A program made the translations under genes and the position numbers. 64,000 nucleotides of DNA from CAZHHH01 sp052400685. GTDB taxonomy: Bacteria > Bacteroidota > Bacteroidia > Bacteroidales > Marinilabiliaceae. Below, one piece after another: positions 16,671 to 25,729 of the stretch (position 1 is its first letter; the number at the start of each line of letters is the position of its first letter). Under the pieces are notes generated by a model that made no database searches, was not told the DNA's origin, and was given only the letters and a program-made list of their open reading frames with translations. The stretch lies in NCBI GenBank assembly GCA_052400685.1, contig JBQTGJ010000014.1; one strand, written 5' to 3'.

Positions 16671-17216
16671 ATGAAGTTTGACCTTAATAAATGGTATTTG
16701 CAGAAAATTAACGGAGAAATTATTTATAAATACTCCGGTTCTGTTACTTCTGATAAGATAACAGAATCATTATCTTTAATAGAGGATGGGCTTGATAAAA
16801 ATTTGGTGAAAGGGAAAATTAGAAAGAAGGTTTACAATGTTGTTGTTGAGTGTATTCAGAATCTTTATCATTATGCAGATATTCCACCGCTTTCAGCCGA
16901 AGTTGATATTGTTCCCAAATATGGATTGATCGTTTTGTCCAAAGATCAATCTTTCTTTCGTATTTCAACTGGTAATTTTTTTAAAACTGAACGCTTAAGT
17001 CGGATTGAAGAGAGTATTAAAATGGTAAATTCTTTATCAGATGAAGATATCGTTGTTGTTTACAGAGATATTTTAGTCCGTGACAACCCAAATTCAGGGG
17101 GAAGTGGTTTGGGTTTTTTGGATATGGTTCGTAAAACAGGTAATAAGCTTGAATATTATATTTATCCGCAGGATGAAAAGTATTCTTTCCTTTCCTTGGA
17201 TGTTTATATAAGTTAA
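16671..17216 (+). CDS. SiaB-family protein kinase
   Basis: A 181-residue protein of the SiaB family (a GHKL-like histidine-kinase-fold protein that phosphorylates SiaC on Thr/Ser). The N box-like segment VVVECIQNLYHYA (about 58-70) and the glycine-rich GGSGLGFLDMVRKTG (about 143-157) are visible. It is followed 11 bases later by its presumed substrate, a SiaC-type protein. In Pseudomonas, SiaB and SiaC control a diguanylate cyclase together with the phosphatase SiaA. Here neither a SiaA nor a SiaD gene is adjacent. The output is therefore unknown. Confidence 0.8.
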   Translation: MKFDLNKWYLQKINGEIIYKYSGSVTSDKITESLSLIEDGLDKNLVKGKIRKKVYNVVVECIQNLYHYADIPPLSAEVDIVPKYGLIVLSKDQSFFRISTGNFFKTERLSRIEESIKMVNSLSDEDIVVVYRDILVRDNPNSGGSGLGFLDMVRKTGNKLEYYIYPQDEKYSFLSLDVYIS

Positions 17217-17227
17217 ATTTTTATGTC

Positions 17228-17620
17228 ATGGTGGATACAATAGAAACTATTATTCGTGAAGGTAGCACAAAAACGCCTTACGTCAGGTTGGATGGTGAAA
17301 AGGGTCTTATTGAAATTAAAGGTCGTTCTATTCCTGAGAATTCTGTTGAATTTTATAAACCATTGATCGATTGGCTCGATAGATACGGTTCCAGCCCAAT
17401 GGACCATACCAACGTCAACATACAGTTGGAGTATTTTAATACCAGCTCATCCAAGTGTATTTTGGATATGCTTAAAAAGCTCGAATTACTTTATAAAAAA
17501 GGGAACAAAGTTCAGGTTAGCTGGTATTACGAGGAAGATGATGAAGATATGTTTGAAGCGGGTGAAGACTACCAATCAATCATAAATGTGCCTTTTTCTA
17601 TGATTGAGATGGAGGATTAA
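17228..17620 (+). CDS. SiaC-family regulatory phosphoprotein (DUF1987)
   Basis: A 130-residue protein of the DUF1987/SiaC family: TKTPYVRLDGEKGLIEIKGR near the N-terminus, then a WLDRYGSSP segment, LEYFNTSSSKCILDMLKKLE (the likely phosphoacceptor Thr/Ser region, about residues 70-88) and a C-terminal VSWYYEEDDEDM stretch. The family is thought to work by partner switching, with phosphorylation by SiaB blocking its effector contact. It is co-transcribed with the kinase gene and ends before a strong terminator, so the pair forms its own operon, separate from clpB. Confidence 0.85.
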   Translation: MVDTIETIIREGSTKTPYVRLDGEKGLIEIKGRSIPENSVEFYKPLIDWLDRYGSSPMDHTNVNIQLEYFNTSSSKCILDMLKKLELLYKKGNKVQVSWYYEEDDEDMFEAGEDYQSIINVPFSMIEMED

Positions 17621-17644
17621 GAACCTTTGTTTTCGACGATTATG

Positions 17645-17673
17645 GTCATTGAATTTTTTCAATGACTTTTTTT
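17645..17673 (+). terminator. Intrinsic terminator after the SiaB/SiaC pair
   Basis: A 9-bp stem (GTCATTGAA with TTCAATGAC) with a short T loop, followed by seven T residues. Confidence 0.9.
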
Positions 17674-17776
17674 ATGTCAAAATGTCATCATAAATACTGG
17701 GTTTGCTGGCATTGTGTCGTATTTGGGCCTTTGGCAATGCTTTTGATGCTTTGCTGGTAATTTTAATTCTTTAATT

Positions 17777-20350
17777 ATGAATTTAAATCAATTTACCATA
17801 AAGGCACAGGACTCAGTTCAGAAGGCTTTTCAATTAGCCCAAAGTCTGAGTCATCAGGCCATAGAGCCTGGACATCTTCTTAAAGGAATTATCTCCACAG
17901 AAGACCAATTGGTCAAATTTTTATTTAGTAAAGTTGGTATAGGTGAGATTGATTCGGTACTCGACAGTATTGTTGCGTCTTATCCCAAAGTGTCGGGTGG
18001 CGAACCCTTTCTCAGTCGCGAATCTTCGGATGTATTACAGAAGGCGATTGACAAAGCCCATGAAATGGGGGATGAGTTTGCCTCTATCGAACATATCATT
18101 TTGGCCCTTTTAGTTGTCAAAAGTAATGTGGCCCGGATGCTGAAAGATGCCGGTGCTACAGAAAAAGCCATGATGACTGCTATAAAGGATTTGCGCAAAG
18201 GTAGTAAGGTTAATAGCCCCACTGCTGAGGACACTTACAATGCCCTTGAGCGTTTTGCCATTAATCTTAATGATAGAGCACGAAGTGGAAAATTAGATCC
18301 TGTTATTGGTCGCGACGAGGAGATACGGCGTGTGTTGCAGATATTGTCTCGTCGTACCAAAAATAATCCGATTTTGATCGGGGAGCCGGGTGTTGGTAAA
18401 ACCGCTATCGCCGAAGGACTGGCTCATCGTATCATCGATGGCGATGTTCCCGATAATTTAAAGTCGAAACAAATTTTCTCTCTTGATATGGGGGCTCTGG
18501 TTGCCGGGGCTAAGTATAAGGGGGAGTTTGAAGAACGATTGAAGTCGGTGGTTAAAGACGTGATTGCATCCGACGGCGATGTGGTTTTGTTTATTGACGA
18601 GATTCACACACTGGTAGGGGCTGGTAAGAGTGAGGGCGCTATGGATGCGGCTAATATTTTGAAACCGGCTTTGGCAAGAGGTGATCTGCGGGCCATAGGT
18701 GCAACCACGTTATCTGAATATCAGAAGTTTTTTGAAAAAGATAAAGCTCTTGAACGTCGTTTCCAGATTGTGATGGTTGATGAACCTGATGTGATGTCGT
18801 CGGTTTCAATTTTGAGGGGATTAAAGGAGAGGTATGAATCATACCATAAAGTGCGTATTCGTGATGAGGCTGTCATTGCAGCTGTTGAATTATCAAAACG
18901 TTATATTTCTGATCGTTTTTTGCCAGATAAGGCAATCGATTTGATCGATGAAGCAGCTTCTCGTTTACGTTTGGAGATGAATTCAGTTCCTGAGGAAATT
19001 GATGAGATTGAACGTAAAATTCAACAGTTGGAAATAGAGCGTGAGGCTATAAAACGGGAAAGTGATCATCAAAAACTGGATGCCCTTAACCGTGACATAG
19101 CTACATTGAAAGAACAGCGGTTGGTTTTACGTTCTAAATGGGAGCAAGAGCGTGCTATTGTCGAAGAGATTCAGAAACATAAAAGTGATATTGAAACGTT
19201 TCGGTTTGAGGCTGAGCGGGCCGAAAAGGAGGGGCAATATGACAAGGTTGCCGAATTGCGTTATGGTCGTATAAAAGGGGCCGAAGCGGCCATTGACAAG
19301 CTGAAACTTCAATTACAGGAAAAGCAAGCCGATTCGGCTATGATTAAAGAGGAAGTGGATGCGGAAGACGTGGCTCAGGTAGTGAGCCGATGGACTGGGA
19401 TTCCGGTTTCACGTATGCTTAAAAGTGAACGACAAAAGTTGCTGGAGATCGAAAATGATCTTCATAAACGCGTTGTTGGTCAGGAGGTGGCTATTTCGGC
19501 TGTGGCCAATGCTATTCGCCGTAGCAGAGCCGGACTTCAGGATGCCAAACGGCCTATCGGGTCCTTTATCTTTCTTGGTTCAACTGGTGTGGGTAAAACA
19601 GAATTGGCTAAGGCGTTGGCCGAATTTTTATTTGATGATGAAAATCTAATGACGCGTATTGATATGTCGGAATACCAGGAGCGCCATTCTGTTTCAAGGT
19701 TGGTTGGCGCTCCTCCCGGATACGTGGGGTATGATGAAGGCGGTCAGCTCACTGAGGCCGTTCGACGTAAACCTTATTCAGTGGTTTTACTGGATGAGAT
19801 AGAAAAAGCGCATTCCGATGTTTTCAATATACTGCTTCAGGTGCTCGATGATGGTCGTTTGACAGATAATAAGGGACGTGTGGTTGATTTTAAGAATACC
19901 ATTATCATCATGACGTCGAATCTGGGTTCTGAGCTATTGCAGGAATCCATGAGTAATGGCGATGGGGCCATTGACGACAGTGCTCGTGAAAAGGTTATGA
20001 GCATGTTGCGACAAACTATCAGACCTGAGTTCCTGAACCGGATTGATGAAATAATTTTGTTTACACCACTAAATCGTGACGAGATACTTAAAATTGTTCG
20101 TTTACAGTTGAACCGAGTAGTGACAATGCTAAATGAGCAAAATGTTAATTTATCGTTTACCGATGAAGCTGCTAAATGGTTGGTGAATGTTGGTTTTGAT
20201 CCAATGTATGGTGCCCGGCCTATTAAACGGGCTATTCAGAAGTATTTACTCAACGATTTATCAAAGATGATTTTGTCAAATGAAGTTACTACTAAGCAAG
20301 CCATTGTAGTAGATGTAAAGGATAATGCACTTGTTTTTAATAATCGTTGA
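17777..20350 (+). CDS. clpB: ATP-dependent disaggregase ClpB
   Basis: An 857-residue Hsp100 chaperone. It has an N-terminal Clp_N double repeat (residues 1-145), AAA+ domain 1 with Walker A GEPGVGKTAIAEG (about 206) and Walker B VLFIDEIHTLVGAG, and a long coiled-coil M domain (about 410-520). AAA+ domain 2 has GSTGVGKTELAKALAE (about 606) and VLLDEIEKAHSDV, and a C-terminal D2 small domain follows. The M domain separates it from ClpA/ClpC. With DnaK it extracts proteins from aggregates. No CIRCE-like operator was recognised in the 100 bases upstream. Confidence 0.97.
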   Translation: MNLNQFTIKAQDSVQKAFQLAQSLSHQAIEPGHLLKGIISTEDQLVKFLFSKVGIGEIDSVLDSIVASYPKVSGGEPFLSRESSDVLQKAIDKAHEMGDEFASIEHIILALLVVKSNVARMLKDAGATEKAMMTAIKDLRKGSKVNSPTAEDTYNALERFAINLNDRARSGKLDPVIGRDEEIRRVLQILSRRTKNNPILIGEPGVGKTAIAEGLAHRIIDGDVPDNLKSKQIFSLDMGALVAGAKYKGEFEERLKSVVKDVIASDGDVVLFIDEIHTLVGAGKSEGAMDAANILKPALARGDLRAIGATTLSEYQKFFEKDKALERRFQIVMVDEPDVMSSVSILRGLKERYESYHKVRIRDEAVIAAVELSKRYISDRFLPDKAIDLIDEAASRLRLEMNSVPEEIDEIERKIQQLEIEREAIKRESDHQKLDALNRDIATLKEQRLVLRSKWEQERAIVEEIQKHKSDIETFRFEAERAEKEGQYDKVAELRYGRIKGAEAAIDKLKLQLQEKQADSAMIKEEVDAEDVAQVVSRWTGIPVSRMLKSERQKLLEIENDLHKRVVGQEVAISAVANAIRRSRAGLQDAKRPIGSFIFLGSTGVGKTELAKALAEFLFDDENLMTRIDMSEYQERHSVSRLVGAPPGYVGYDEGGQLTEAVRRKPYSVVLLDEIEKAHSDVFNILLQVLDDGRLTDNKGRVVDFKNTIIIMTSNLGSELLQESMSNGDGAIDDSAREKVMSMLRQTIRPEFLNRIDEIILFTPLNRDEILKIVRLQLNRVVTMLNEQNVNLSFTDEAAKWLVNVGFDPMYGARPIKRAIQKYLLNDLSKMILSNEVTTKQAIVVDVKDNALVFNNR

Positions 20351-20609
20351 AACTTTTAAAAACAGAAAAAAGAATTGAAAGTTAGCTAAGACCTTAAAAG
20401 TTTTTGCTTAGAGCTTTTCCGGAAACTCAGGTAACAAATATGAAAGCTTCATTTTTGAGGCTTTCATATTTAAATAATTTGTTTTAATTAGTATTTGTGC
20501 TTTTGCAAGCAGGGAAGTTTTGAAGCTTGAAAAGTGTGTATTTACGGGATCAATGAACATTTTGAAAGCGAGCATAACGAAAGGGCAGATGTTTCCTTGC
20601 AGGTACTAT
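20351..20609. other. Intergenic region with degenerate repeat
   Basis: The converging clpB and STAS genes are separated by AT-rich DNA. Fragments such as GAGGCTTTCATATTTAAATA (about 20456) and ACATTTTGAAAGCGAGCATAACG (about 20557) resemble the diverged palindromic element. GCTAAG/CTTAG near 20384-20412 could form a weak terminator hairpin for clpB. Confidence 0.35.
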
Positions 20610-20942
20610 TTAATTTTGATTTGTTGATTCAGAAAAATCGAAGACTTTGTCTAGTTTCATTAGCGTCAAGAGACTCATAACGTCTTTGTTAACTGCTTTT
20701 AAAATGAACGTTCCATTGTTTTGGCGCGAGGTTTTAAGAGCCGAAATTAATACACCAATTCCGGTACTATCTATGAAAAGAATGTTTTTAAGGTTTAGAA
20801 TGAGTTGAAATTCGCTTTGTTTTAAAGCGTTGTTCAACGATATTTTAACTTCCTGAGCTATGGTAGCATTCAACCTGTTGGTGCCTTCCAAAATGCCTTC
20901 AGTGACATTTCCTTTGGTTTCTAATTTAAGCATATTTTCCAT
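20610..20942 (-). CDS. STAS-domain anti-sigma factor antagonist-like protein
   Basis: A 110-residue single STAS domain. The phosphoacceptor motif IDSTGIGVLISALK (about residues 56-69) is intact, preceded by LILNLKNILF. Proteins of this type bind or release a partner (anti-sigma factor or other output protein) depending on Ser phosphorylation. It lies 4 bases after the Hpt gene, so both are co-transcribed. No anti-sigma kinase of the RsbW type is adjacent; the nearest GHKL-like kinase in the window is SiaB, across clpB. A link between them is speculative. Confidence 0.85.
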   Translation of the reverse strand: MENMLKLETKGNVTEGILEGTNRLNATIAQEVKISLNNALKQSEFQLILNLKNILFIDSTGIGVLISALKTSRQNNGTFILKAVNKDVMSLLTLMKLDKVFDFSESTNQN

Positions 20943-20946
20943 TTTT

Positions 20947-21414
20947 CTATACCACCTTTAATTCCTTAATCGCTTTGTTGCAAATGGCGTTATATTTCGA
21001 AATAATTTTTTCAATGGCGGCAGCATTGGTGTTATCTTTAATCCATTTTTTTTTATCTGCCGGAAATGAATCAAATTGCTTTTGAATATAATTTAGTTCC
21101 TCAACTTCTCTCGGTGATAAAACCTCCATTTTTTTTAATTCTTTAATTCTGAATTGTTTGGAAATAAGTTCCAGGTTTTTCAATTCACAATTACCCAATT
21201 CGGTCATTCCCATCGATATAACAGAAGATTTGGCTTTGTGAGCCAACGCACCGAGTTCTTTCCATTGCTTTCTGTTAAAATATTGTTCAAATCCCTCCTT
21301 GAATTCCTCGGCCTGCTCCAAAAAAATAGAAATAAACTCTCGGATCACTGATATATTACCTTCAGCGATGCTTTCGAGATACGTAAGGTCTATAATTTCA
21401 AATCGGGAATTCAT
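20947..21414 (-). CDS. Hpt (histidine phosphotransfer) domain protein
   Basis: A 155-residue helical protein. The Hpt motif LGALAHKAKSSVISMGM (about residues 54-70) contains the phosphoacceptor His with the usual K and S positions. The N-terminal part resembles Hpt four-helix bundles (IAEGNISVIREFISIFLEQAEEF). The C-terminal 60 residues are charged and lineage-specific. It should shuttle phosphoryl groups between a hybrid histidine kinase and a response regulator, neither of which is nearby. Pairing with a STAS protein suggests a composite phosphorelay and partner-switch module. Confidence 0.75.
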   Translation of the reverse strand: MNSRFEIIDLTYLESIAEGNISVIREFISIFLEQAEEFKEGFEQYFNRKQWKELGALAHKAKSSVISMGMTELGNCELKNLELISKQFRIKELKKMEVLSPREVEELNYIQKQFDSFPADKKKWIKDNTNAAAIEKIISKYNAICNKAIKELKVV

Positions 21415-21693
21415 TTTGCCTATGTTGAGTTATACAAATTTAACACTTTCCCTTTTAAAAGGAAATATATTATTCATTCATTAATTTATGCAATTTAGTT
21501 AATTTTGATAACCTGAGGATGGTTTAATCTTTATTTCTTTAATTAATACTGGTTTATTTAATGGTGTTTGAAATAATTTTCATGTTGTAATTCTGTTTTT
21601 TCTTAAACATATTAAGAATCATTTTTTTTATAAATTGATAAGAATATCTTTGAATCAAATGGAAATTACAAATCAGTATAAATACTTTATTTG
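21415..21693. other. Divergent intergenic region between hpt and gcvT
   Basis: AT-rich DNA that must hold promoters for both directions. No riboswitch-like structure of the glycine type was recognised before gcvT. Confidence 0.4.
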
Positions 21694-22776
21694 ATGAAAC
21701 GAACTCAGTTATACCAGTTGCATGTTGATGCGGGCGCCAAAATGGTTCCTTTTGCTGGTTTTGAAATGCCCGTTGAATATAGTGGTATAACCTCCGAACA
21801 TATGGCTGTTCGCCAATCGGCCGGTTTATTTGATGTTTCACACATGGGTGAGTTTTGGGTGAAAGGGCCTGGCGCACTCAGCTTTTTGCAGCGTATAACG
21901 TCCAATGATGTGGCGCTCCTAAAACCCGGGAAGATTCAGTATGCCTGTTTTCCCAACGGGACAGGTGGAATTGTTGACGATTTATTGGTTTATCATTATC
22001 AACCGCAAAAGTATTTGTTGGTGGTTAATGCTTCTAATATTGAGAAAGACTGGAATTGGTGCATGAAGCATAAACCTGCGGATGTGGAGCTTGAAGATGC
22101 CAGTGATCGCATTTCATTGCTGGCGATTCAGGGGCCCAGAGCTGAAAAAATTCTTCAGGCAATAACCTCGGTTGATCTCTCCTCTTTGGTGTACTATTCT
22201 TTTACAACAGGCGAGGTTGCCGGCATTGATTCCGTAATCATTTCCCGAACAGGTTATACCGGAGCTGGTGGCTTTGAGTTATTTGTGGATAATAAAGATG
22301 CTCAAAAATTGTGGCGGACAATTATTTCTGAAGGTGACACCGAAGGGCTTCTTCCTGCCGGTTTGGGCGCTCGTGATACTCTGAGGCTTGAAATGGGCTT
22401 TTGTTTATATGGTAATGATATTGATGACTCCACGTCGCCAATAGAAGCAGGACTTGGGTGGATTACCAAATTGAAACCTGAGAAAAATTTGATTGATAGG
22501 GAGACGCTTCATACCCAAAAGAACAATGGTGTTGCACGTAAATTGGTTGGCTTTAAGTTGTTGGAAAGGGGTATTCCGCGTCATGGCTACGAATTGGTAA
22601 ATAGTAATGGAGATGTAATTGGAAATGTGACATCAGGAACTATGTCACCGGTTTTGAAGCAGGGTATTGGCCTGGGATATGTTAAAACAGACTATGCAAA
22701 AGTTGAGACGCAAATATTTGTACGGATACGACAAAAGTCAGTTTCTGCTGAAATTGTTAAACTGCCGTTTGTATAA
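21694..22776 (+). CDS. gcvT: Aminomethyltransferase (glycine cleavage T protein)
   Basis: A 360-residue tetrahydrofolate-dependent enzyme of the glycine cleavage system. It transfers the methylene group from aminomethyl-lipoyl H protein to THF and releases ammonia. Family motifs are visible: VPFAGFEMPVEYSGI (about 16-30), FDVSHMGEF, LLAIQGPRA, SRTGYTGAGGFELF, and GLGARDTLRLEMG. The start is ATG 21694 (MKRTQLYQLH), since the TTG just before it is unlikely. The gcvH and gcvP genes are not nearby. Confidence 0.95.
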   Translation: MKRTQLYQLHVDAGAKMVPFAGFEMPVEYSGITSEHMAVRQSAGLFDVSHMGEFWVKGPGALSFLQRITSNDVALLKPGKIQYACFPNGTGGIVDDLLVYHYQPQKYLLVVNASNIEKDWNWCMKHKPADVELEDASDRISLLAIQGPRAEKILQAITSVDLSSLVYYSFTTGEVAGIDSVIISRTGYTGAGGFELFVDNKDAQKLWRTIISEGDTEGLLPAGLGARDTLRLEMGFCLYGNDIDDSTSPIEAGLGWITKLKPEKNLIDRETLHTQKNNGVARKLVGFKLLERGIPRHGYELVNSNGDVIGNVTSGTMSPVLKQGIGLGYVKTDYAKVETQIFVRIRQKSVSAEIVKLPFV

Positions 22777-23183
22777 TGTCTTGTTTATTAGTGTTGTAGT
22801 GGTGGTTTCGTCTGGTTGTGTCAACCTTTTGCAGGTCTGAATACAGTGAAAATGTTAGAATTTGATATTTTTTCTTGCAGTTTTTATTTCATTTTGTAAT
22901 TATTATTATCGGCTTTTCTATTAATTTTGCCTGTGTAATAGAAACCTCATTTTTCTTTTGTCTTGCGATACAAAATCAAGGTGTTGAAATTTCTGTTGAT
23001 AAATAACTAAAAAAAAAGAGCCTTATACCGTTGGGTTACTTTTGAATAGTTGTAATTTTAGCTTTTGGTAGAGCCGCTGATAAATGCTTAACTTATTATC
23101 TGTAGCGTGTTTGCATTGTTTAGCTGTATGAAAGGCGAAAGGATTGATTTTTTACAAAAAACAACTTAAACATAGATATTCAC
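22777..23183. other. Long 5' region before serC
   Basis: About 400 AT-rich bases without a gene. Two TAnnTTTG-like boxes occur (TAATTTTG at 22922, TACTTTTG at 23037), but neither has a TTG at the preferred spacing. No riboswitch was recognised. Confidence 0.4.
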
Positions 23184-24254
23184 ATGAAGAAGCACAATTT
23201 TTCAGCCGGGCCGTCAATTCTCCCCGAAGTTACCATTAAGAATACTGCCGAAGCAGTTGTTAATTTTGCAGGAACAGGTCTTTCGGTGATGGAAGTATCG
23301 CACCGTGGTAAGGAGTTTACAGCCGTTATGGAACAAGCCAATAAATTGTTTAAAGAGTTGTTGGAGGTTCCTGCGGGTTATGAAGTGGTATTTTTAGGCG
23401 GAGGTGCCAGCATGCAATTTTGTATGGTCCCTTACAATCTTTTAAGTAAAAAAGCAGCCTATCTGAATACCGGCACATGGGCTTCAAAGGCAATCAAGGA
23501 AGCTAAGTTTTTTGGTGAAGTGGTTGAAGTTGCTTCTTCAAAAGATAAAAATTATAATTATATCCCCAGGGATTTTGATATCCCGTCTGATGTCGATTAT
23601 CTGCATATTACCACTAATAACACCATTTATGGAACCGAAATTCGTAAGGACATGGATGTGAAGGTTCCTTTGGTTGCAGATATGTCATCTGATATTTTTT
23701 CTCGTCCTTTGGATGTTTCTAAATATGCCATAATTTATGGCGGTGCTCAGAAAAATTTGGCGCCAGCTGGGTTGGCCTTTGCACTTGTGAGAGAAGATGT
23801 TTTGGGTAAAGTTGATCGTCCAATTCCAACCATGCTGAACTATAAAACGCACATCGATGGCGGTTCAATGTTCAATACGCCACCTGTTTTGCCGGTTTTT
23901 GCTGCATTGCAGACTCTTAATTGGTTGAAATCCAATGGCGGTTTAAAAGAAATGGAAAAACGTAATATCCGTAAAGCCGATATTCTTTATTCTGAAATTG
24001 ACCGAAACCGTTTGTTTAAAGGTACTGTGCAGAACGTCGATGATCGTTCAATTATGAATATTTGTTTTGTCATGAATGATGATTATCAGGATCTTAACGC
24101 TGAATTTCTTGAATTTGCCACTGCACAGGGAATGGTGGGAATAAAAGGACACCGTTCGGTAGGTGGCTTCAGGGCTTCTGTATATAATGCCCTGCCTGAA
24201 GAAAGTGTTAAAGCTTTGGTTGATGTCATGCAACAATTTGAAAAGAAACATTAA
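23184..24254 (+). CDS. serC: Phosphoserine aminotransferase
   Basis: A 356-residue PLP enzyme converting 3-phosphohydroxypyruvate and glutamate to phosphoserine and 2-oxoglutarate. The N-terminus KHNFSAGPSILPE is typical, as are VMEVSHRGKEF, FLGGGASMQF, TNNTIYGTE, VADMSSDIFSRP and the PLP-binding lysine in IYGGAQKNLAPAG (about residue 195). GHRSVGGFRAS lies near the end. The next gene encodes the preceding pathway enzyme, SerA. Confidence 0.97.
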   Translation: MKKHNFSAGPSILPEVTIKNTAEAVVNFAGTGLSVMEVSHRGKEFTAVMEQANKLFKELLEVPAGYEVVFLGGGASMQFCMVPYNLLSKKAAYLNTGTWASKAIKEAKFFGEVVEVASSKDKNYNYIPRDFDIPSDVDYLHITTNNTIYGTEIRKDMDVKVPLVADMSSDIFSRPLDVSKYAIIYGGAQKNLAPAGLAFALVREDVLGKVDRPIPTMLNYKTHIDGGSMFNTPPVLPVFAALQTLNWLKSNGGLKEMEKRNIRKADILYSEIDRNRLFKGTVQNVDDRSIMNICFVMNDDYQDLNAEFLEFATAQGMVGIKGHRSVGGFRASVYNALPEESVKALVDVMQQFEKKH

Positions 24255-24300
24255 TAATGAATCAGTTTCGAAGATTTATATTAAAGCAATAATCTCTGAA

Positions 24301-24339
24301 GGGGAAGATGATGAAGCTGGCTTCACGCTTCCCTTTTTT
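24301..24339 (+). terminator. Intrinsic terminator after serC
   Basis: GGGAAG pairs with CTTCCC around an inner TGAAGC/GCTTCA stem, followed by six T residues. It implies that serA has its own promoter in the following 350 bases. Confidence 0.8.
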
Positions 24340-24600
24340 GCTGTCATCTTCGTCTTTGAAATGTTTTTATTTTATTGATTATAAGCTGGTATGACCAATT
24401 ATTGAAATAATGACGATGAAATGAGTCGTTAGAATAATTTTACATAGTGTAATTCTTTTGCGGATATCATCAGCCTATTATAAATCAAATTATTAACGCA
24501 TGAACAACCATTATCAAAGATTGGCCTAGCAGATTATTGATTTTTACACATAAGGACAATTTAAATGGAAGTTTATGTGGCATAAACCACAAATTAGAAA

Positions 24601-24690
24601 CATATGAAACGAGCATGAGAATAGTTTTTCACAAAGGGGAGTGACTATTGCTGCGAGTTCCATGTGGCAAATAAAAATAAATTATAAACA
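24601..24690 (-). repeat. Dispersed element, second family, minus orientation
   Basis: Read on the minus strand it contains TTTATAATTT, then GCCACATGGAACTCGC, then CATGCTCGTTTCATATG, matching copies at 27078-27173 and 40404-40492 in order and spacing. It ends directly at the serA start codon and includes the apparent upstream extension of the serA frame. Its function is unknown. Confidence 0.65.
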
Positions 24691-24691
24691 G

Positions 24692-25615
24692 ATGAAAAGA
24701 GTATTAGTTGCAACTGAAAAGCCATTCTCAAAAATGGCCGTCGATCAGATTCGTAAAGTCGTTGATGAGGCCGGTTATGAATTGAGACTACTGGAAAAAT
24801 ATAAGTCACCAAGCGATTTATTAGCTGCTGTTGCTGACGTAGATGCCTTAATTGTTCGTTCTGACAAAATTGATTGCAATGTTTTGGAGTCGGCCAAAAA
24901 TCTTAAAATTGTGGTTCGGGCTGGTGCTGGATACGATAATCTTGACCTGGTGACTTGTTCGTCAAAAAACATTGTGGCTATGAATACGCCGGGCCAAAAC
25001 TCAAATGCTGTGGCTGAGTTGGTATTTGGTATGTTAGTATATGGCATCCGTAAACAATATACTGGAGCTGCGGGAACTGAGCTTCGTGGTAAATCATTGG
25101 GTATACATGCCTATGGCAACGTTGGCTATTATGTTGGTAAAATTGCTCATGGATTTGGCATGAAAGTATATGCTTACGACCCTTATGTGAGCGCTGACCG
25201 TATGCAGTCGCATGGTGTTGAGCCGGTTAACTCTATTGAAGAGTTGTACCGTACCTGCGAAGTGGTTTCGTTACACATTCCGGCCAATGCTTCTACTGTT
25301 AATTCCATCAATAAATCCTTATTGTCTCTGATGCCTAAGGGTGCTGTACTGGTTAATACCGCCCGTAAAGAGGTGATTAACGAAGCCGAGTTAGTCGAAG
25401 TAATGAATGAACGTCCTGATTTTATTTATCTGTCAGACATAGCACCCGACAATGCAGATGTGTTCAAGCAACAGTTTGGAGGTCGATACTTTTTTACCCC
25501 TAAAAAAATGGGTGCTCAAACAGATGAAGCCAATATTAATGCCGGAGTGGCTGCTGCCCGACAAATAGTTAGTTTCTTTACCTCCGGGGATGAAACATTT
25601 AGGGTAAATCGTTAA
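24692..25615 (+). CDS. serA: D-3-phosphoglycerate dehydrogenase, short Bacteroidota type
   Basis: A 307-residue NAD-dependent D-2-hydroxyacid dehydrogenase that oxidises 3-phosphoglycerate. The start is ATG 24692 (MKRVLVATEKPF). The frame is open back to 24641, but those 17 codons come from a dispersed repeat. Motifs seen: VVRAGAGYDNLDL (substrate-site Arg region), a divergent nucleotide-binding segment GIHAYGNVGYYVGKIA, SLHIPANAST and VNTARKEVINEAEL. The canonical catalytic His (usual HxGxxT) is replaced by TPKKMGAQT, as I recall is general in this lineage. No ACT regulatory domain is present. Confidence 0.93.
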   Translation: MKRVLVATEKPFSKMAVDQIRKVVDEAGYELRLLEKYKSPSDLLAAVADVDALIVRSDKIDCNVLESAKNLKIVVRAGAGYDNLDLVTCSSKNIVAMNTPGQNSNAVAELVFGMLVYGIRKQYTGAAGTELRGKSLGIHAYGNVGYYVGKIAHGFGMKVYAYDPYVSADRMQSHGVEPVNSIEELYRTCEVVSLHIPANASTVNSINKSLLSLMPKGAVLVNTARKEVINEAELVEVMNERPDFIYLSDIAPDNADVFKQQFGGRYFFTPKKMGAQTDEANINAGVAAARQIVSFFTSGDETFRVNR

Positions 25616-25729
25616 GACACTTTGAATTTTATTTAATAGAATATGCCTATATTCATGTCCCGGCTTTGTCCGGGACTTGAAGTTTAAGGCCATGTCAAAT
25701 CCAGGTGAAAAATCTAAACTACTAACACT

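Noticed and set aside
21415..21693. Glycine riboswitch before gcvT
   Set aside because: No tandem aptamer-like conserved segments are visible in the AT-rich leader.
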